A stretch of 64,000 nucleotides of DNA from Pontibacter sp. Tf4 (GTDB lineage Bacteria; Bacteroidota; Bacteroidia; Cytophagales; Hymenobacteraceae). This document shows, one piece after another, positions 9,757 through 20,754 of the stretch. Numbering within the stretch: position 1 is the first letter of the stretch; every line of letters starts with the position of its first letter. The notes beneath the pieces are model-generated. The model was not told the DNA's origin. It searched no databases and saw only the letters and a program-made list of their open reading frames with translations. The stretch spans positions 186,001 through 250,000 of the forward strand of contig NZ_JACKZC010000005.1 of NCBI RefSeq assembly GCF_014212495.1. Direction: 5' to 3'. A program made the translations under genes and the position numbers.

Positions 9757-10035
9757 TTATCTCTTGCCTTTATCTTTTTTAGCTATGTGACCTCTAAAAT
9801 TTCTCGTTGGAGCGAATTCACCAAGCTTATGCCCTACCATGTTTTCTGTTACATAAACTGGTATGAACTTATTACCATTGTGAACTGCAAATGTATGTCC
9901 AACGAAATCCGGAGAAATCATTGATCTGCGCGACCATGTTTTGATAACCGACTTTTTGCCGGCATCGTTCATCGCGAATACTTTCTTCTCGAGCCTATAG
10001 TCAATATAAGGCCCTTTTTTTAATGATCTAGCCAT
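9757..10035 (-). CDS. rpsS: 30S ribosomal protein S19
   Basis: A 92-residue S19 in the head of the small subunit. [19 protein letters not shown] and the block [18 protein letters not shown] are the family pattern. It follows rplB by 3 bases. Confidence 0.98.
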   Translation of the reverse strand: MARSLKKGPYIDYRLEKKVFAMNDAGKKSVIKTWSRRSMISPDFVGHTFAVHNGNKFIPVYVTENMVGHKLGEFAPTRNFRGHIAKKDKGKR

Positions 10036-10038
10036 TTA

Positions 10039-10863
10039 TTATTTCTTTCCTCTATTAACTATTAACTTCTCTGAATGCTTGTTTTTGTTACGCGTCTTCA
10101 GACCTTTAGCGTATAAGCCCTTACGTGAGCGTGGGTGACCACCTGAAGATTTACCTTCACCACCACCCATTGGGTGATCTACCGGGTTCATCGCAACACC
10201 ACGTACTCTTGGACGTCTACCTAACCATCTGTTACGTCCAGCTTTACCAAGCTTCACGTTCATGTGGTCAGAGTTTGATACTGTTCCTACAGTTGCACTG
10301 CAGTTAACAAGCACCATTCTTAATTCACCTGAAGGAAGTTTAATAGTAGCATATCGGCCTTCGCGTGCTACAAGCTGTGCGTAAGAACCGGCACTTCTTG
10401 CAAGTACTGCACCCTGACCTGGCTGCAACTCGATGTTGTGAATAATTGTACCTAGAGGAATATCAGATAAAGGAAGGCAGTTACCAATTTCAGGAGCAAT
10501 TCCTGGGCCTGATACTATTACTGTTCCTACCTGTAAACCAGTCGGAGCGATGATATAGCTCTTTTCTCCGTCTGCATAGTAAACCAGCGCGATACGAGCA
10601 GTACGATTTGGATCGTACTCGATTGATTTCACGGTAGCAGGCACGCCATGCTTAGTTCTTTTGAAATCAATCATTCTGTACTTACGCTTATGACCACCGC
10701 CTAAATAGCGCATAGTCATTTTACCCTGATCATTGCGTCCACCAGATTTTTTAATAGGTGCCAACAGAGATTTTTCAGGAGTATTCGTCGTGATCTCATC
10801 GAACGCTGGCGCTACCCTGAATCTCTGACCTGGTGTTGTTGGTCTTAACTTTTTTAAAGCCAT
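10039..10863 (-). CDS. rplB: 50S ribosomal protein L2
   Basis: A 274-residue L2, essential for peptidyl transferase activity and subunit joining. [17 protein letters not shown], the RNA-binding core and the C-terminal [20 protein letters not shown] with the conserved histidine are all present. It follows rplW by 10 bases. Confidence 0.98.
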   Translation of the reverse strand: MALKKLRPTTPGQRFRVAPAFDEITTNTPEKSLLAPIKKSGGRNDQGKMTMRYLGGGHKRKYRMIDFKRTKHGVPATVKSIEYDPNRTARIALVYYADGEKSYIIAPTGLQVGTVIVSGPGIAPEIGNCLPLSDIPLGTIIHNIELQPGQGAVLARSAGSYAQLVAREGRYATIKLPSGELRMVLVNCSATVGTVSNSDHMNVKLGKAGRNRWLGRRPRVRGVAMNPVDHPMGGGEGKSSGGHPRSRKGLYAKGLKTRNKNKHSEKLIVNRGKK

Positions 10864-10873
10864 TTCTGATTAA

Positions 10874-11161
10874 TTATATTCCGCTATAAAAATCGATCAT
10901 TTCACCTTCTCTCAAGGTTACTATTGCTTTTTTGATCAAAGAAGTACGGCCTGTAACAGCACCAGATTTGGTGTATTTTGTTTTTACCTTACCAATTGAT
11001 CTCATGGTAGCTACATTTGTTACTGTAACACCATAAAGCTTCTCAACTGCCTTTTTGATTTCTACTTTATTGGCTTTTTTATCTACCTCAAAAGCATACT
11101 TTCCTACTTCGTTCATGGCAGTGTATTTTTCCGTCACAAGCGGTCTTTTAAGTACGTTCAT
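10874..11161 (-). CDS. rplW: 50S ribosomal protein L23
   Basis: A 95-residue L23, the docking site for signal recognition particle and trigger factor at the exit tunnel. RPLVTEKYTAMNEVGKYAFE and IKKAVEKLYGVTVTNV are the family blocks. Its ATG shares one base with the rplD stop codon, which implies coupled translation. Confidence 0.97.
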   Translation of the reverse strand: MNVLKRPLVTEKYTAMNEVGKYAFEVDKKANKVEIKKAVEKLYGVTVTNVATMRSIGKVKTKYTKSGAVTGRTSLIKKAIVTLREGEMIDFYSGI

Positions 11162-11790
11162 TACTTATTGCTTAAGAGGTTTTCTAAAATATTTACTGAC
11201 TCTTCAACCAATACTACTTTCTCTGCATTCAGCAGATCGTAAGTATTAACATCAGAAGCTGTAGCCACTTTAACTTTAGGAATGTTTCTTCCCGAAAGAA
11301 CGATGTTCTGATCGTTTGAAGGAATTACAAATAAAGTCTTACCTGTTGACTTGATGTTCTCCAGGATTGAGATAAACTCTTTAGTTTTAGGAGCTTCAAG
11401 AGTGAAAGACTCAACTAAAGAAACTTTATTATCTCTGGCTAATAATGACAGGGCAGAAACTCTCGCAACTGTTTTAAGCTTCTTGTTTAACTTAAAGCTA
11501 TAGTTTCTTGGCTTAGGACCGAATACACGACCACCGCCGATGAACACTGGAGACTTTAAGCTACCAGCTCTTGCACCACCAGTTCCTTTTTGCTTTTTGA
11601 TCTTCTTAGTAGATCCGGCAACTTCGTTTCGTTCCTTTGATTTATGCGTACCTTGTCTTTGGTTCGCTAGGTACTGTTTCACGTCAAGATACATTGCGTG
11701 CTGATTTGGTTCAGCACCAAACACAGCATCAGAAAGAGCGATCTTTCTACCTGTATCTTCACCTTTTATATTCAATACAGAAAGCTCCAT
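11161..11790 (-). CDS. rplD: 50S ribosomal protein L4
   Basis: A 209-residue L4. The long loop [20 protein letters not shown], which reaches into the exit tunnel, is clear. In E. coli L4 represses its own S10 operon; whether that happens here is unknown, although a hairpin lies in the rplC leader just upstream. It follows rplC by 1 base. Confidence 0.97.
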   Translation of the reverse strand: MELSVLNIKGEDTGRKIALSDAVFGAEPNQHAMYLDVKQYLANQRQGTHKSKERNEVAGSTKKIKKQKGTGGARAGSLKSPVFIGGGRVFGPKPRNYSFKLNKKLKTVARVSALSLLARDNKVSLVESFTLEAPKTKEFISILENIKSTGKTLFVIPSNDQNIVLSGRNIPKVKVATASDVNTYDLLNAEKVVLVEESVNILENLLSNK

Positions 11791-11791
11791 T

Positions 11792-12409
11792 TTATTTCTC
11801 GATTAAAACGTAAGAGTTTTTGGCGCCTGGTACAGACCCGCTAACTACTAAAAGATTTTTGTCGGCGATTACGCGCATCACAGTTAAGTTCTGGATTGTA
11901 ACTCTGTTACCACCAGTTCTACCAGCCATTCGCATTCCTTTGAATACTCTTGATGGCCAAGAACAGGCACCAATTGAACCAGGGTGCCTTGCTCTGTTGT
12001 GCTGACCGTGTGTCTGGCCACCAACACCAGCGAAACCATGACGTTTTACAACACCTTGGAAACCTTTACCTTTTGATGTACCAACTACATCAACGAACTC
12101 ACCTTCGATGAACAGGCTTGCATCCAACACATCTCCTGCGTTAACTTCAAGGCCTTCTGCATCAAATTCAGCAACTTTTTTCTTTGGAGCCGTATTAGCT
12201 TTAGCGTAGTGACCGGCCTCAGCCTTTGTTACTCTCTTTAACTTTTTGTCACCGAAGCCAAGCTGTACTGCAGCGTAGCCATCGCTCTCTACCGTCTTCA
12301 CCTGAGTAACAACACACGGTCCTGCTTGAATAAGCGTTACTGGTATGTTTTTACCATCTGGTGTGAAGAGGCTTGTCATTCCGATTTTTTTACCGATAAT
12401 TCCAGGCAT
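11792..12409 (-). CDS. rplC: 50S ribosomal protein L3
   Basis: A 205-residue L3, an early assembly protein reaching the peptidyl transferase centre. [20 protein letters not shown] and the loop [20 protein letters not shown] are diagnostic. It is the first gene of a new transcription unit: a strong terminator separates it from rpsJ and a good promoter lies 60 bases upstream of its ATG. Confidence 0.98.
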   Translation of the reverse strand: MPGIIGKKIGMTSLFTPDGKNIPVTLIQAGPCVVTQVKTVESDGYAAVQLGFGDKKLKRVTKAEAGHYAKANTAPKKKVAEFDAEGLEVNAGDVLDASLFIEGEFVDVVGTSKGKGFQGVVKRHGFAGVGGQTHGQHNRARHPGSIGACSWPSRVFKGMRMAGRTGGNRVTIQNLTVMRVIADKNLLVVSGSVPGAKNSYVLIEK

Positions 12410-12444
12410 TCAACTTGTTATTTAGATGGATATAAATATTAAAC

Positions 12445-12464
12445 CCCTCAGCTATAGCTAAGGG
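12445..12464 (-). promoter_or_regulatory. rplC leader hairpin
   Basis: The minus-strand RNA would read CCCUUAGC, UAUA, GCUGAGGG: an 8-bp stem (one G-U pair) closed by a UAUA loop. It contains the palindrome AGCTATAGCT. It lies right at the predicted transcription start of the rplC operon, so nearly the first bases of the message would be folded. It could protect the 5' end or be a regulatory site for a ribosomal protein; that is inference. Confidence 0.55.
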
Positions 12465-12468
12465 AGTG

Positions 12469-12500
12469 CAAAGTTAAGAAATTTTAATCTTTCTTTACAA
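12469..12500 (-). promoter_or_regulatory. promoter of the rplC (S10/spc) operon
   Basis: On the minus strand, TTG at the -33 position, a 21-base spacer, and TAACTTTG matching the Bacteroidetes -7 consensus TAnnTTTG. The predicted start is about 50 bases before the rplC ATG. It lies just downstream of the rpsJ terminator, as expected for a separate operon. Confidence 0.7.
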
Positions 12501-12521
12501 CTGTTCTGTAAAATATTCTTA

Positions 12522-12578
12522 ATCAGTCCATAAAAAAAGAGAACCACCTTCCGATGGTTCTCTTTTTTATGGACTGAT
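12522..12578 (-). terminator. terminator after rpsJ, with long inverted repeat
   Basis: An inverted repeat whose core stem is GAGAACCA/TGGTTCTC around an 8-base loop, flanked by A- and T-runs, and extended by ATCAGTCCAT/ATGGACTGAT outside these. The two arms match over about 22 bases with one extra A. It begins 6 bases after the rpsJ stop and is immediately followed by the rplC promoter. It should work in either direction. Confidence 0.8.
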
Positions 12579-12584
12579 ATATTA

Positions 12585-12890
12585 TCAAACTTTGATTTCT
12601 ACATCAACGCCACTTGGCAATTCAAGCTTCATTAGCGCATCTACAGTCTTAGAGCTCGTAGAGTAAATATCTACTAATCTCTTGTAGGTGCACAGCTGGA
12701 ACTGCTCACGAGATTTCTTGTTTACGTGTGGTGAACGCAACACTGTAAACTTATCTTTCTCTGTTGGAAGCGGAATTGGGCCGCTAACGATAGCACCAGT
12801 TGCTTTTACTGCTTTTACGATTTTCTCTGATGACTTATCTACCAGGTTATGATCGTAAGACTTTAATTTAATTCTTATTTTCTGATTCAT
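12585..12890 (-). CDS. rpsJ: 30S ribosomal protein S10
   Basis: A 101-residue S10, which also serves as NusE in antitermination complexes. [20 protein letters not shown] and the [20 protein letters not shown] loop are typical. Instead of heading the S10 operon, it is the last gene of the rpsL-rpsG-fusA run (9 bases after fusA) and is followed by a terminator. Confidence 0.98.
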   Translation of the reverse strand: MNQKIRIKLKSYDHNLVDKSSEKIVKAVKATGAIVSGPIPLPTEKDKFTVLRSPHVNKKSREQFQLCTYKRLVDIYSTSSKTVDALMKLELPSGVDVEIKV

Positions 12891-12899
12891 TTTTAACTA

Positions 12900-15002
12900 C
12901 TATTTAGCTGCTGTTCCTTTTATTTTAGCAATGATGCCATCTGCTAAGTTCTGTGGTACTTGCTCATAATGTGAGAAAGTAAGAGAAGCAGTAGCTCTAC
13001 CAGATGTGATTGTACGAAGGTCTGTAACGTAACCGAATAGTTCTGAAAGCGGAACATCAGCTTTTACTACAGTTGCAGTACCTTTTGTATCCATACCTTT
13101 CATCAGACCTCTTCTTCTGTTAAGGTCACCTGTTACCGGACCGGTATATTCGTCTGGTGTTACTACATCCACCGCCATGATCGGCTCAAGAAGTTTAGGA
13201 GCACATTGCTTACCTGCTTCTTTGAAACCCTGACGGGCTGCTAATTCAAATGATAATGAATCAGAGTCTACATCGTGGAAGGAACCGTGGAATAAACGAA
13301 CTTTCATTGAATCCAGTGGGAAGCCTGCCAGGATACCATTCTTCATTGCTTCTTCGAAACCTTTCTGAACAGCTGGGATAAATTCTTTTGGAATTACACC
13401 ACCTACGATTGCATTAACGAACTCAAGGCCCTGCTTGCCATCTTCGCGTGGTCCCATTTCGAACACGATATCAGCGAACTTACCACGACCACCTGACTGT
13501 TTCTTGAACACTTCTCTGTGCTCAACAGATTTGGTGATAGTTTCTTTGTAAGCTACCTGAGGTGCACCCTGGTTCAGTTCAACCTTGAATTCACGCTTCA
13601 TACGGTCGATGATGATCTCCAGGTGAAGCTCACCCATACCTCTCAGGATTGTCTGACCGGTTTCTTCATCCGTATTAACTTGTAGCGTTGGATCCTCTTC
13701 AATAAGTTTAGCAATAGCCATACCCATTTTATCAGAGTCAGCCTGCGTTTTAGGCTCGATCGCGTAACCGATTACCGGCTCAGGGAACTCCATTGATTCC
13801 AGAACAATTTTCGCATTCTGGTCGCAAAGCGTGTCACCTGTTTTAATATCTTTAAAGCCAACTACCGCTGCAATATCTCCAGCTTCCAGTCTTTCGATCT
13901 GGTTCTGCTTGTTAGCATGCATCTGGAAGATACGAGAGATACGCTCTTTACTATTAGAACGAGTGTTGAATACGTAAGAACCTGACTCCAGCACACCTGA
14001 GTAGGCACGTACGAAGCACAGACGACCTACATAAGGGTCAGTAGCAATTTTGAATGCAAGACCAGCAAATGGATCATTTACGGACGGCTTTCTCGCTACT
14101 TCTGCATCTGTATCTGGGTTTGTACCTACGATGCTTTCTTTATCTACTGGCGAAGGCAACAGGGCCATCACATAGTCAAGCATTGTCTGTACACCTTTGT
14201 TTTTGAAAGATGAACCGCAAAGCATTGGCACAATAGCCATATCTATAGTTGCAGCACGAAGCGCATTTAAGATTTCGGCTTCTGTAATTGAGGTTGGATC
14301 TTCGAAGTATTTCTCCATCAAAGTCTCATCGTACTCAGCTACAGCTTCCAGAAGTTTCTCTCTGTATTCTTCTGCTTCTTCGATCATATCATCAGGAATC
14401 GGAACTTCAGTAAAGGTCATACCTTTATCTGACTCATTCCAGATAATACCACGGAAGTTCACCAGGTCAACAACACCTTTGAAGTTATCTTCTGAACCAA
14501 TTGGTAACTGAAGTGCTACGGCATTGCTACCCAGCATTTCTTTCACCTGCTTACAAACAGCAAGGAAGTCAGCACCTGAACGGTCCATTTTATTTACGAA
14601 GCCAAGACGAGCAACTTTATAGTTATCTGCAAGGCGCCAGTTTGTTTCAGACTGTGGCTCTACACCATCAACAGCTGAGAACAGGAATACCAGACCATCC
14701 AATACGCGAAGTGAACGGTTTACTTCTACGGTAAAGTCTACGTGACCAGGTGTATCAATAATGTTGATATGGTAGTCGTTACCTCTGTATGGCCAGTTAA
14801 CTGTTACTGCTGCAGAAGTAATAGTGATACCACGCTCCTGCTCCTGCTCCATCCAGTCGGTAGTTGCAGAACCTTCGTGTGTTTCACCTAACTTGTGTGA
14901 CTTACCAGTGTAATAAAGAATACGCTCCGTCGTAGTGGTTTTACCAGCATCGATGTGAGCCGCAATACCAATATTTCTTGTATATTTTAAGTCTCTTGCC
15001 AT
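12900..15002 (-). CDS. fusA: elongation factor G
   Basis: A 700-residue translocase GTPase. The G1 motif is in [17 protein letters not shown]3 in DTPGHVDFT and G4 in [10 protein letters not shown], followed by domains II to V, ending with the [16 protein letters not shown] segment typical of bacterial EF-G. It lies 3 bases after rpsG in the str-type operon. No sign of a mobile or second-copy EF-G. Confidence 0.98.
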   Translation of the reverse strand: MARDLKYTRNIGIAAHIDAGKTTTTERILYYTGKSHKLGETHEGSATTDWMEQEQERGITITSAAVTVNWPYRGNDYHINIIDTPGHVDFTVEVNRSLRVLDGLVFLFSAVDGVEPQSETNWRLADNYKVARLGFVNKMDRSGADFLAVCKQVKEMLGSNAVALQLPIGSEDNFKGVVDLVNFRGIIWNESDKGMTFTEVPIPDDMIEEAEEYREKLLEAVAEYDETLMEKYFEDPTSITEAEILNALRAATIDMAIVPMLCGSSFKNKGVQTMLDYVMALLPSPVDKESIVGTNPDTDAEVARKPSVNDPFAGLAFKIATDPYVGRLCFVRAYSGVLESGSYVFNTRSNSKERISRIFQMHANKQNQIERLEAGDIAAVVGFKDIKTGDTLCDQNAKIVLESMEFPEPVIGYAIEPKTQADSDKMGMAIAKLIEEDPTLQVNTDEETGQTILRGMGELHLEIIIDRMKREFKVELNQGAPQVAYKETITKSVEHREVFKKQSGGRGKFADIVFEMGPREDGKQGLEFVNAIVGGVIPKEFIPAVQKGFEEAMKNGILAGFPLDSMKVRLFHGSFHDVDSDSLSFELAARQGFKEAGKQCAPKLLEPIMAVDVVTPDEYTGPVTGDLNRRRGLMKGMDTKGTATVVKADVPLSELFGYVTDLRTITSGRATASLTFSHYEQVPQNLADGIIAKIKGTAAK

Positions 15003-15005
15003 CGA

Positions 15006-15473
15006 TTAAAATCTAAAGTGTGAGAATGCTTTGTTCGCTTCTGCCATTCTGTGCGTATCGTCTTTTTTCTTAACGGCAGCACCTTCACCTTTAGCAGCTG
15101 CGATAATCTCACCTGCTAATTTATCCTTCATTGTCTTCTCACCTCTCTTGCGTGAGTAGGAAATCATCCATTTGATTCCCAGAGATACTCTGCGGTCCGG
15201 ACGAACCTCAGTCGGCACTTGGAAAGTAGCTCCTCCAACACGACGGCTTTTCACTTCTACGCTAGGCATGATGTTATTCAGTGCCTTCTTCCAAGTTTCA
15301 AGACCGTTCTCTTTTGTTCTTTGCTCTACTAGATCTACAGCGTCATAAAAGATGCTATAAGCAACACTTTTCTTGCCATCCACCATCAGGTAGTTTACAA
15401 AACGTGTTACTAAAGTCTCTTTATATTTTGGATCTGGAAGGAGAATTCTACTCTTCGGCTTTGCTTTTCTCAT
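15006..15473 (-). CDS. rpsG: 30S ribosomal protein S7
   Basis: A 155-residue S7, which nucleates assembly of the small-subunit head. [19 protein letters not shown], the [17 protein letters not shown] block and the C-terminal [15 protein letters not shown] are diagnostic. It follows rpsL by 18 bases and precedes fusA by 3. Confidence 0.98.
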   Translation of the reverse strand: MRKAKPKSRILLPDPKYKETLVTRFVNYLMVDGKKSVAYSIFYDAVDLVEQRTKENGLETWKKALNNIMPSVEVKSRRVGGATFQVPTEVRPDRRVSLGIKWMISYSRKRGEKTMKDKLAGEIIAAAKGEGAAVKKKDDTHRMAEANKAFSHFRF

Positions 15474-15491
15474 TGTATTAAACGCTATTTA

Positions 15492-15905
15492 TTATTTCTT
15501 TTTACCTTTTCCGGCAGCTGCTGGCGCTTGTCCTGGCTTAGGTCTCTTAGCACCGTACTTAGAACGAGACTGAAGACGACCGTTTACGCCGGCTGTATCC
15601 AGTGCACCACGTACGATGTGGTAACGAACACCTGGAAGGTCTTTTACTCTACCACCTCTGATAAGCACAATAGAGTGCTCCTGCAGGTTGTGGCCTTCAC
15701 CTGGGATGTAGGCGTTCACCTCTTTACCATTTGTTAATCTTACCCTTGCAACTTTACGCATTGCAGAGTTTGGCTTCTTAGGCGTTGTAGTATATACTCT
15801 TGTACATACACCTCTACGCTGTGGGCACGAATCCAAGGCAGGAGACTTTGAGTTATAAGTTAACTTCTCTCTTCCTTTTCTTACTAATTGCTGTATAGTA
15901 GGCAT
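15492..15905 (-). CDS. rpsL: 30S ribosomal protein S12
   Basis: A 137-residue S12 at the decoding centre. The [19 protein letters not shown] segment and the [13 protein letters not shown] segment have lysines at the positions where streptomycin-resistance substitutions are known in other bacteria, so the sequence looks wild type there. It starts [14 protein letters not shown]. It heads the rpsL-rpsG-fusA-rpsJ unit behind a well-formed promoter. Confidence 0.98.
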   Translation of the reverse strand: MPTIQQLVRKGREKLTYNSKSPALDSCPQRRGVCTRVYTTTPKKPNSAMRKVARVRLTNGKEVNAYIPGEGHNLQEHSIVLIRGGRVKDLPGVRYHIVRGALDTAGVNGRLQSRSKYGAKRPKPGQAPAAAGKGKKK

Positions 15906-15951
15906 TTACAATCTGTTAATTATAGATTTATCCACTTTAATTTTTGGACTG

Positions 15952-15984
15952 CAAAGGTATAAAATTCACTTTGCAATTTCAAAA
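15952..15984 (-). promoter_or_regulatory. promoter of the rpsL-rpsG-fusA-rpsJ operon
   Basis: The minus strand has TTTTG, exactly 20 spacer bases, then TACCTTTG, a full match to the Bacteroidetes -33/-7 promoter. Transcription should start about 40 bases before the rpsL ATG. This is one of the clearest promoters in the window. Confidence 0.8.
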
Positions 15985-16009
15985 TTTTAATTTATTAATT
16001 ATTAGCACC

Positions 16010-16327
16010 TTATGCTTCGCCAACCGTTCCACCGAAGTTCATCGGGAACGATGGAGCCTCATTCGCCTGCTTTATTTCGCCAAAGCTATTCTCGTATTTC
16101 TTGATGTTATCAGCCAGAGCTGCTAACAATCTTTTAGCATGCTCTGGCGTAATAACTACTCTTGATTTCACTTTTGCTTTTGGCAAACCCGGCATCAAAC
16201 GTATAAAATCGATCACAAATTCGCTGCTCGAGTGGGCAATCATGGCCAGATTTGCATACTGTCCTTCTGCCACTTCTTCAGTCAGCTCTATATTAATCTG
16301 ATTCTGGTTTTGCTGTTCTTCTGCCAT
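16010..16327 (-). CDS. DUF3467 family protein
   Basis: A 105-residue acidic protein with a Q/N-rich start (MAEEQQNQNQINIELTEEVA), the family core YANLAMIAHSSSEFVIDFIR, and RVVITPEHAKRLLAALADNI. From memory of the family, DUF3467 proteins are small, widespread in Bacteroidetes and often encoded next to rpoC. Their function is not known to me. It starts 9 bases after rpoC, so it should be cotranscribed with rpoBC. No signal peptide or membrane segment. Confidence 0.9.
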   Translation of the reverse strand: MAEEQQNQNQINIELTEEVAEGQYANLAMIAHSSSEFVIDFIRLMPGLPKAKVKSRVVITPEHAKRLLAALADNIKKYENSFGEIKQANEAPSFPMNFGGTVGEA

Positions 16328-16336
16328 GGTTATACC

Positions 16337-19300
16337 TTATTTATTCTGCAGTGTCTGCTGTCTTGACTTCGATGAAGTTTTCTTTGATTCTGTAAGAGAA
16401 TCGTATTCTTCCTGGCTACCTACGATCAGCTTCTGGTATTCTTTCAGACCAGTACCAGCCGGGATCAGGTGGCCTACGATTACGTTTTCTTTCAGACCAA
16501 GCAGTTCATCTGCCTTACCTTTAATTGCTGCTTCGCTCAGTACTTTAGTAGTTTCCTGGAACGATGCCGCAGAGATAAAGCTCTGTGTACCCAACGACGC
16601 CTGGGTAATACCCTGCAATGTTGGACGAGACACTGCCGGAGAAGCATCACGTACAGTTACCAATTTCAGGTCGCGACGTTTCAGACTTGAGTTCTCGTCA
16701 CGCAGACGACGTGCCGTCACAATCTGGCCTGGCTTCATGCTTGATGAATCTCCTGCATCTTCTACCACTTTCATGTCGATGATACGGTCGTTCTCCTCCA
16801 TGAAGTTAACCTTATCTACTACCTGGTGCTCCAGGAAGCTTGTATCACCTGGATCGATGATCACAACTTTCTGCATCATCTGGCGAACTACTACCTCAAT
16901 GTGCTTATCGTTGATCTTCACACCCTGCAGACGGTATACTTCCTGAATCTCATTAACCAGGTACTCTTGTACCGCACCAGGTCCCTGAATATTCAGAATG
17001 TCTGTTGGCGTTATGGCACCATCTGATAATGGCATACCTGCACGTACGAAGTCGTTGTCCTGAACAAGGATGTGCTTCGAAAGCGGAACCATATACTTCT
17101 TCTTCACACCATCTTTCGACTCGATGAAGATTTCACGGTTACCACGCTTCACACTACCATAAGTCACAACACCATCAATTTCAGACACAACGGCCGGGTT
17201 AGATGGGTTACGTGCTTCGAATAATTCAGTAACCCGTGGAAGACCACCTGTAATGTCTCGTGTTTTACCAATAGCGCGTGGGATCTTCACCAGGATCTGA
17301 CCTGCTTTGATCTTCTCGCCATCTTCCACCACGATGTGTGCACCCACCGGAATGTTGTAGCCTTTTGGCTCACCATTCTTAGGATTTACAACTATAGCAG
17401 GGTTTTGTGTCTTATCTTTTGTATCGATAATTACCTTCTCACGGTAACCTGTCTGCTCATCCGATTCTTCACGGTAAGTGATACCTTCGATGATCGATTC
17501 GTATCCAACGTTACCATCGAACTCAGAAAGGATAACTGCGTTGTATGGATCCCAGCTACAGATATTGTCGCCTTTCTCTACTACATCGCCTTCACTAACT
17601 GTCAGGAATGAACCGTAAGGCACGTGGTTAGAGATGTATAGTTTACCTGTGTTAGGATCAACTATCTTCACTTCACCTGAACGACCCATTACTACTTTCA
17701 CTGGCTCGCCTTCGTTGTTAATCGTGTCTATAGTTCGCACGTCTTCATACTCGATCTTACCAGCAAACTTAGCTTTTATAGTTGCTTCAACCGCAATGTT
17801 AGATGCTGTACCACCCACGTGGAAGGTACGGAGTGTCAGCTGTGTACCTGGCTCACCAATTGACTGAGCGGCAATAACACCTACTGCTTCTCCTTTCTGC
17901 ACCATAAAGCCTGTTGCCAGGTTACGGCCGTAGCACTTAGCGCAAATACCACGCTTCGATTCGCAAGTCAGTACTGAACGGATCTCTACAGTTTCGATCG
18001 CTGTGTTTTCAATATCACGCGCAATGTCTTCTGTGATTTCTGCACCAGACTCAACTATGAGTTCATTCGTGATCGGATCATACACATCGTGTACAGTCAC
18101 ACGACCCAGGATACGCTCTGATAAAGATTCAACTATATCTTCGTTGTCTTTCAGTGCGCTTACTTCCAGGCCTCGTAGTGTACCGCAGTCTTCTTCGTTC
18201 ACAATTACGTCCTGCGATACGTCTACCAGACGACGAGTCAGGTAACCAGCATCCGCAGTTTTAAGCGCTGTATCGGCAAGACCTTTACGAGCACCGTGCG
18301 TAGAGATGAAGTACTCGATTACATCCAGACCTTCCTTAAAGTTAGAAAGGATCGGGTTTTCAATAATTTCGCCTACTGAACCTTGCAATGATTTCTGTGG
18401 CTTCGCCATCAGACCACGCATACCACCTAACTGACGGATCTGCTCTCTCGAACCACGGGCACCAGAGTGCATCATCATGAAGATTGAGTTGAAGCCCTGA
18501 TCTTCATTTTCCAGACGACGCATCAGCGTTTCCGTGATCTGGTTGTTGATACGCGTCCAGATATCAATTACCTGGTTGTAGCGCTCGTTATCCGTGATCA
18601 GACCCATCGAGTAGTTCTGCCATACAGCATCCACATCTTTCTTGGCCTGCTCAACAAGAATCTCTTTCTCCGCTGGGATGTTGATATCACCCAGACCCAT
18701 TGACAGACCGCCTTTGTAAGCAGACTGGAAGCCCAGTGTTTTGATATCATCCAGGAAGTGAGCTGTACGAGCCATACCTGTTTCTTTGAACACGCGAGAG
18801 ATTACCTGCTGAAGCTTTTTCTTAGTCAGGAGCTCATCGATGTATCCAACTTCCTTAGGCACGAACTGGTTGAAGATCACACGACCTGCAACCGTCTCGA
18901 TCAATTTATTTTCGATTTCGCCTTTCTCATTCTTTACATCAGTTCTTACCTTGATGTGAGCATGCTTCGAAAGACGACCTTCGTTTATAGCAATAATAAC
19001 TTCTTCAGGAGAATAGAAGCTCATGCCTTCTCCTTTGATAGTTTCGTTCTCTGTGCTACGCTTTCCTTTGGTTACATAGTATAAACCAAGAACCATGTCC
19101 TGAGATGGTACTGCTATTGGCGCACCGTTAGCAGGGTTCAGGATGTTGTGTGAAGCAAGCATCAGCATCGAAGCTTCCAGGATAGCTGCAGGTCCCAGTG
19201 GAACGTGCACCGCCATCTGGTCACCGTCAAAGTCGGCGTTGAATGCCGTACACACCAATGGGTGTAACTGGATTGCCTTACCTTCGATCAGTTTTGGCTG

Positions 19301-20653
19301 GAATGCCTGGATACCAAGTCTGTGTAGCGTAGGAGCACGGTTAAGGAGTACCGGGTGGCCTTTCAGCACATTCTCTAGGATATCCCAAACTACAGGGTCC
19401 TTACGATCTACTATTTTCTTAGCTGACTTTACAGTCTTAACGATACCTCTTTCAATCAGCTTGCGGATAATGAACGGCTTGAAAAGCTCAGCTGCCATGT
19501 TCTTAGGCAGACCGCACTCATGCAGCTTCAGTTCAGGACCAACTACAATTACCGAACGGCCAGAATAGTCAACACGCTTACCAAGTAAGTTCTGACGGAA
19601 ACGTCCCTGCTTACCTTTCAGCATATCAGAAAGCGACTTCAGCGCACGGTTACCTTCTGCACGAACAGCGTTCACTTTACGTGAGTTGTCGAACAGAGAG
19701 TCAACCGCTTCCTGTAGCATACGCTTCTCGTTACGAAGGATAACTTCAGGAGCTTTGATCTCAATAAGACGCTTCAGACGGTTGTTACGGATAATAACAC
19801 GACGGTAAAGGTCGTTCAAGTCAGAAGTAGCGAAACGGCCACCATCCAACGGAACTAGCGGACGAAGCTCTGGTGGAATAACAGGTACCATGCGGATGAT
19901 CATCCACTCAGGTCTGTTCTCGATACGTGTTGCAGCATCACGGAATGCTTCTACTACACGCAGACGCTTCAACGCTTCAGCTTTACGCTGCTGAGATGTT
20001 TCGTGCGCAGCCGCATGACGCAGTTCATAAGAAAGGTCATCCAGGTTTGTACGCTCTAACAGCATCTGCAGGGCTTCAGCACCCATTTTCGCGATGAACT
20101 TGTTTGGATCGTTGTTGTCCAGAATCTGGTTCTCGCGTGGCAGTTTATCTACCATGTCTAGGTACTCATCTTCGGTCAGGAAGTCTAGTGTGTTCACACC
20201 GTCTTCTGCCAGAATACCTGGTTGAATTACTACATATCTTTCGTAGTAGATGATCTGATCAAGCTTCTTGGTTGGTAAGCCTAACAGATAACCTATTTTA
20301 TTTGGAAGAGATTTGAAGTACCAGATATGTGCTACAGGAACTACCAGCTCGATGTGGCCCATGCGCTCACGACGCACTTTCTTCTCAGTCACCTCTACAC
20401 CGCAACGGTCGCAGATGATGCCTTTGTATCTGATTCTTTTATACTTTCCGCAGTGGCATTCCCAGTCCTTCACAGGTCCGAATATTCTTTCGCAGAATAA
20501 ACCACCCATTTCAGGCTTATAGGTTCTATAGTTGATTGTCTCAGGCTTAACTACCTCCCCGTTCGAACGCTCTAATATTGACTCCGGTGAAGCCAGGCTG
20601 ATCGTTACTTTTGAGAAGTCCTGAGTTAGCTTTTTGGTTTTTGCAAATGCCAT
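16337..20653 (-). CDS. rpoC: DNA-directed RNA polymerase subunit beta'
   Basis: A 1438-residue beta' subunit. Visible features in order: the N-terminal zinc ribbon around [20 protein letters not shown], the rudder/lid region, the catalytic Mg-binding [16 protein letters not shown] motif, the bridge helix and trigger loop region, and a second zinc site around [15 protein letters not shown]. Its length is near the usual Bacteroidetes size. It follows rpoB after 101 bases that hold a strong stem-loop, and is followed by the DUF3467 gene. Confidence 0.99.
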   Translation of the reverse strand: MAFAKTKKLTQDFSKVTISLASPESILERSNGEVVKPETINYRTYKPEMGGLFCERIFGPVKDWECHCGKYKRIRYKGIICDRCGVEVTEKKVRRERMGHIELVVPVAHIWYFKSLPNKIGYLLGLPTKKLDQIIYYERYVVIQPGILAEDGVNTLDFLTEDEYLDMVDKLPRENQILDNNDPNKFIAKMGAEALQMLLERTNLDDLSYELRHAAAHETSQQRKAEALKRLRVVEAFRDAATRIENRPEWMIIRMVPVIPPELRPLVPLDGGRFATSDLNDLYRRVIIRNNRLKRLIEIKAPEVILRNEKRMLQEAVDSLFDNSRKVNAVRAEGNRALKSLSDMLKGKQGRFRQNLLGKRVDYSGRSVIVVGPELKLHECGLPKNMAAELFKPFIIRKLIERGIVKTVKSAKKIVDRKDPVVWDILENVLKGHPVLLNRAPTLHRLGIQAFQPKLIEGKAIQLHPLVCTAFNADFDGDQMAVHVPLGPAAILEASMLMLASHNILNPANGAPIAVPSQDMVLGLYYVTKGKRSTENETIKGEGMSFYSPEEVIIAINEGRLSKHAHIKVRTDVKNEKGEIENKLIETVAGRVIFNQFVPKEVGYIDELLTKKKLQQVISRVFKETGMARTAHFLDDIKTLGFQSAYKGGLSMGLGDINIPAEKEILVEQAKKDVDAVWQNYSMGLITDNERYNQVIDIWTRINNQITETLMRRLENEDQGFNSIFMMMHSGARGSREQIRQLGGMRGLMAKPQKSLQGSVGEIIENPILSNFKEGLDVIEYFISTHGARKGLADTALKTADAGYLTRRLVDVSQDVIVNEEDCGTLRGLEVSALKDNEDIVESLSERILGRVTVHDVYDPITNELIVESGAEITEDIARDIENTAIETVEIRSVLTCESKRGICAKCYGRNLATGFMVQKGEAVGVIAAQSIGEPGTQLTLRTFHVGGTASNIAVEATIKAKFAGKIEYEDVRTIDTINNEGEPVKVVMGRSGEVKIVDPNTGKLYISNHVPYGSFLTVSEGDVVEKGDNICSWDPYNAVILSEFDGNVGYESIIEGITYREESDEQTGYREKVIIDTKDKTQNPAIVVNPKNGEPKGYNIPVGAHIVVEDGEKIKAGQILVKIPRAIGKTRDITGGLPRVTELFEARNPSNPAVVSEIDGVVTYGSVKRGNREIFIESKDGVKKKYMVPLSKHILVQDNDFVRAGMPLSDGAITPTDILNIQGPGAVQEYLVNEIQEVYRLQGVKINDKHIEVVVRQMMQKVVIIDPGDTSFLEHQVVDKVNFMEENDRIIDMKVVEDAGDSSSMKPGQIVTARRLRDENSSLKRRDLKLVTVRDASPAVSRPTLQGITQASLGTQSFISAASFQETTKVLSEAAIKGKADELLGLKENVIVGHLIPAGTGLKEYQKLIVGSQEEYDSLTESKKTSSKSRQQTLQNK

Positions 20654-20709
20654 ATTATTCTAATAATATCGATACAAAATTTGCTTTACAGCTCAATCTG
20701 TTAAAGTGC

Positions 20710-20743
20710 GCTAAGCGCTTCGGATTCCTCCAAAGCGCTTAGC
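20710..20743 (-). other. stem-loop between rpoB and rpoC
   Basis: A perfect 11-bp stem, GCTAAGCGCTT with AAGCGCTTAGC, around a 12-base loop that itself can pair GGA with TCC. No T-run follows on the minus strand, so it is not a standard terminator. It could be an RNA processing or stability element that tunes rpoB against rpoC. Confidence 0.65.
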
Positions 20744-20754
20744 TTTATACTTTA

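Noticed and set aside
16326..16946. 206-codon plus-strand frame
   Set aside because: It is antisense to rpoC, has no family resemblance and a skewed composition; a shadow of a conserved gene.
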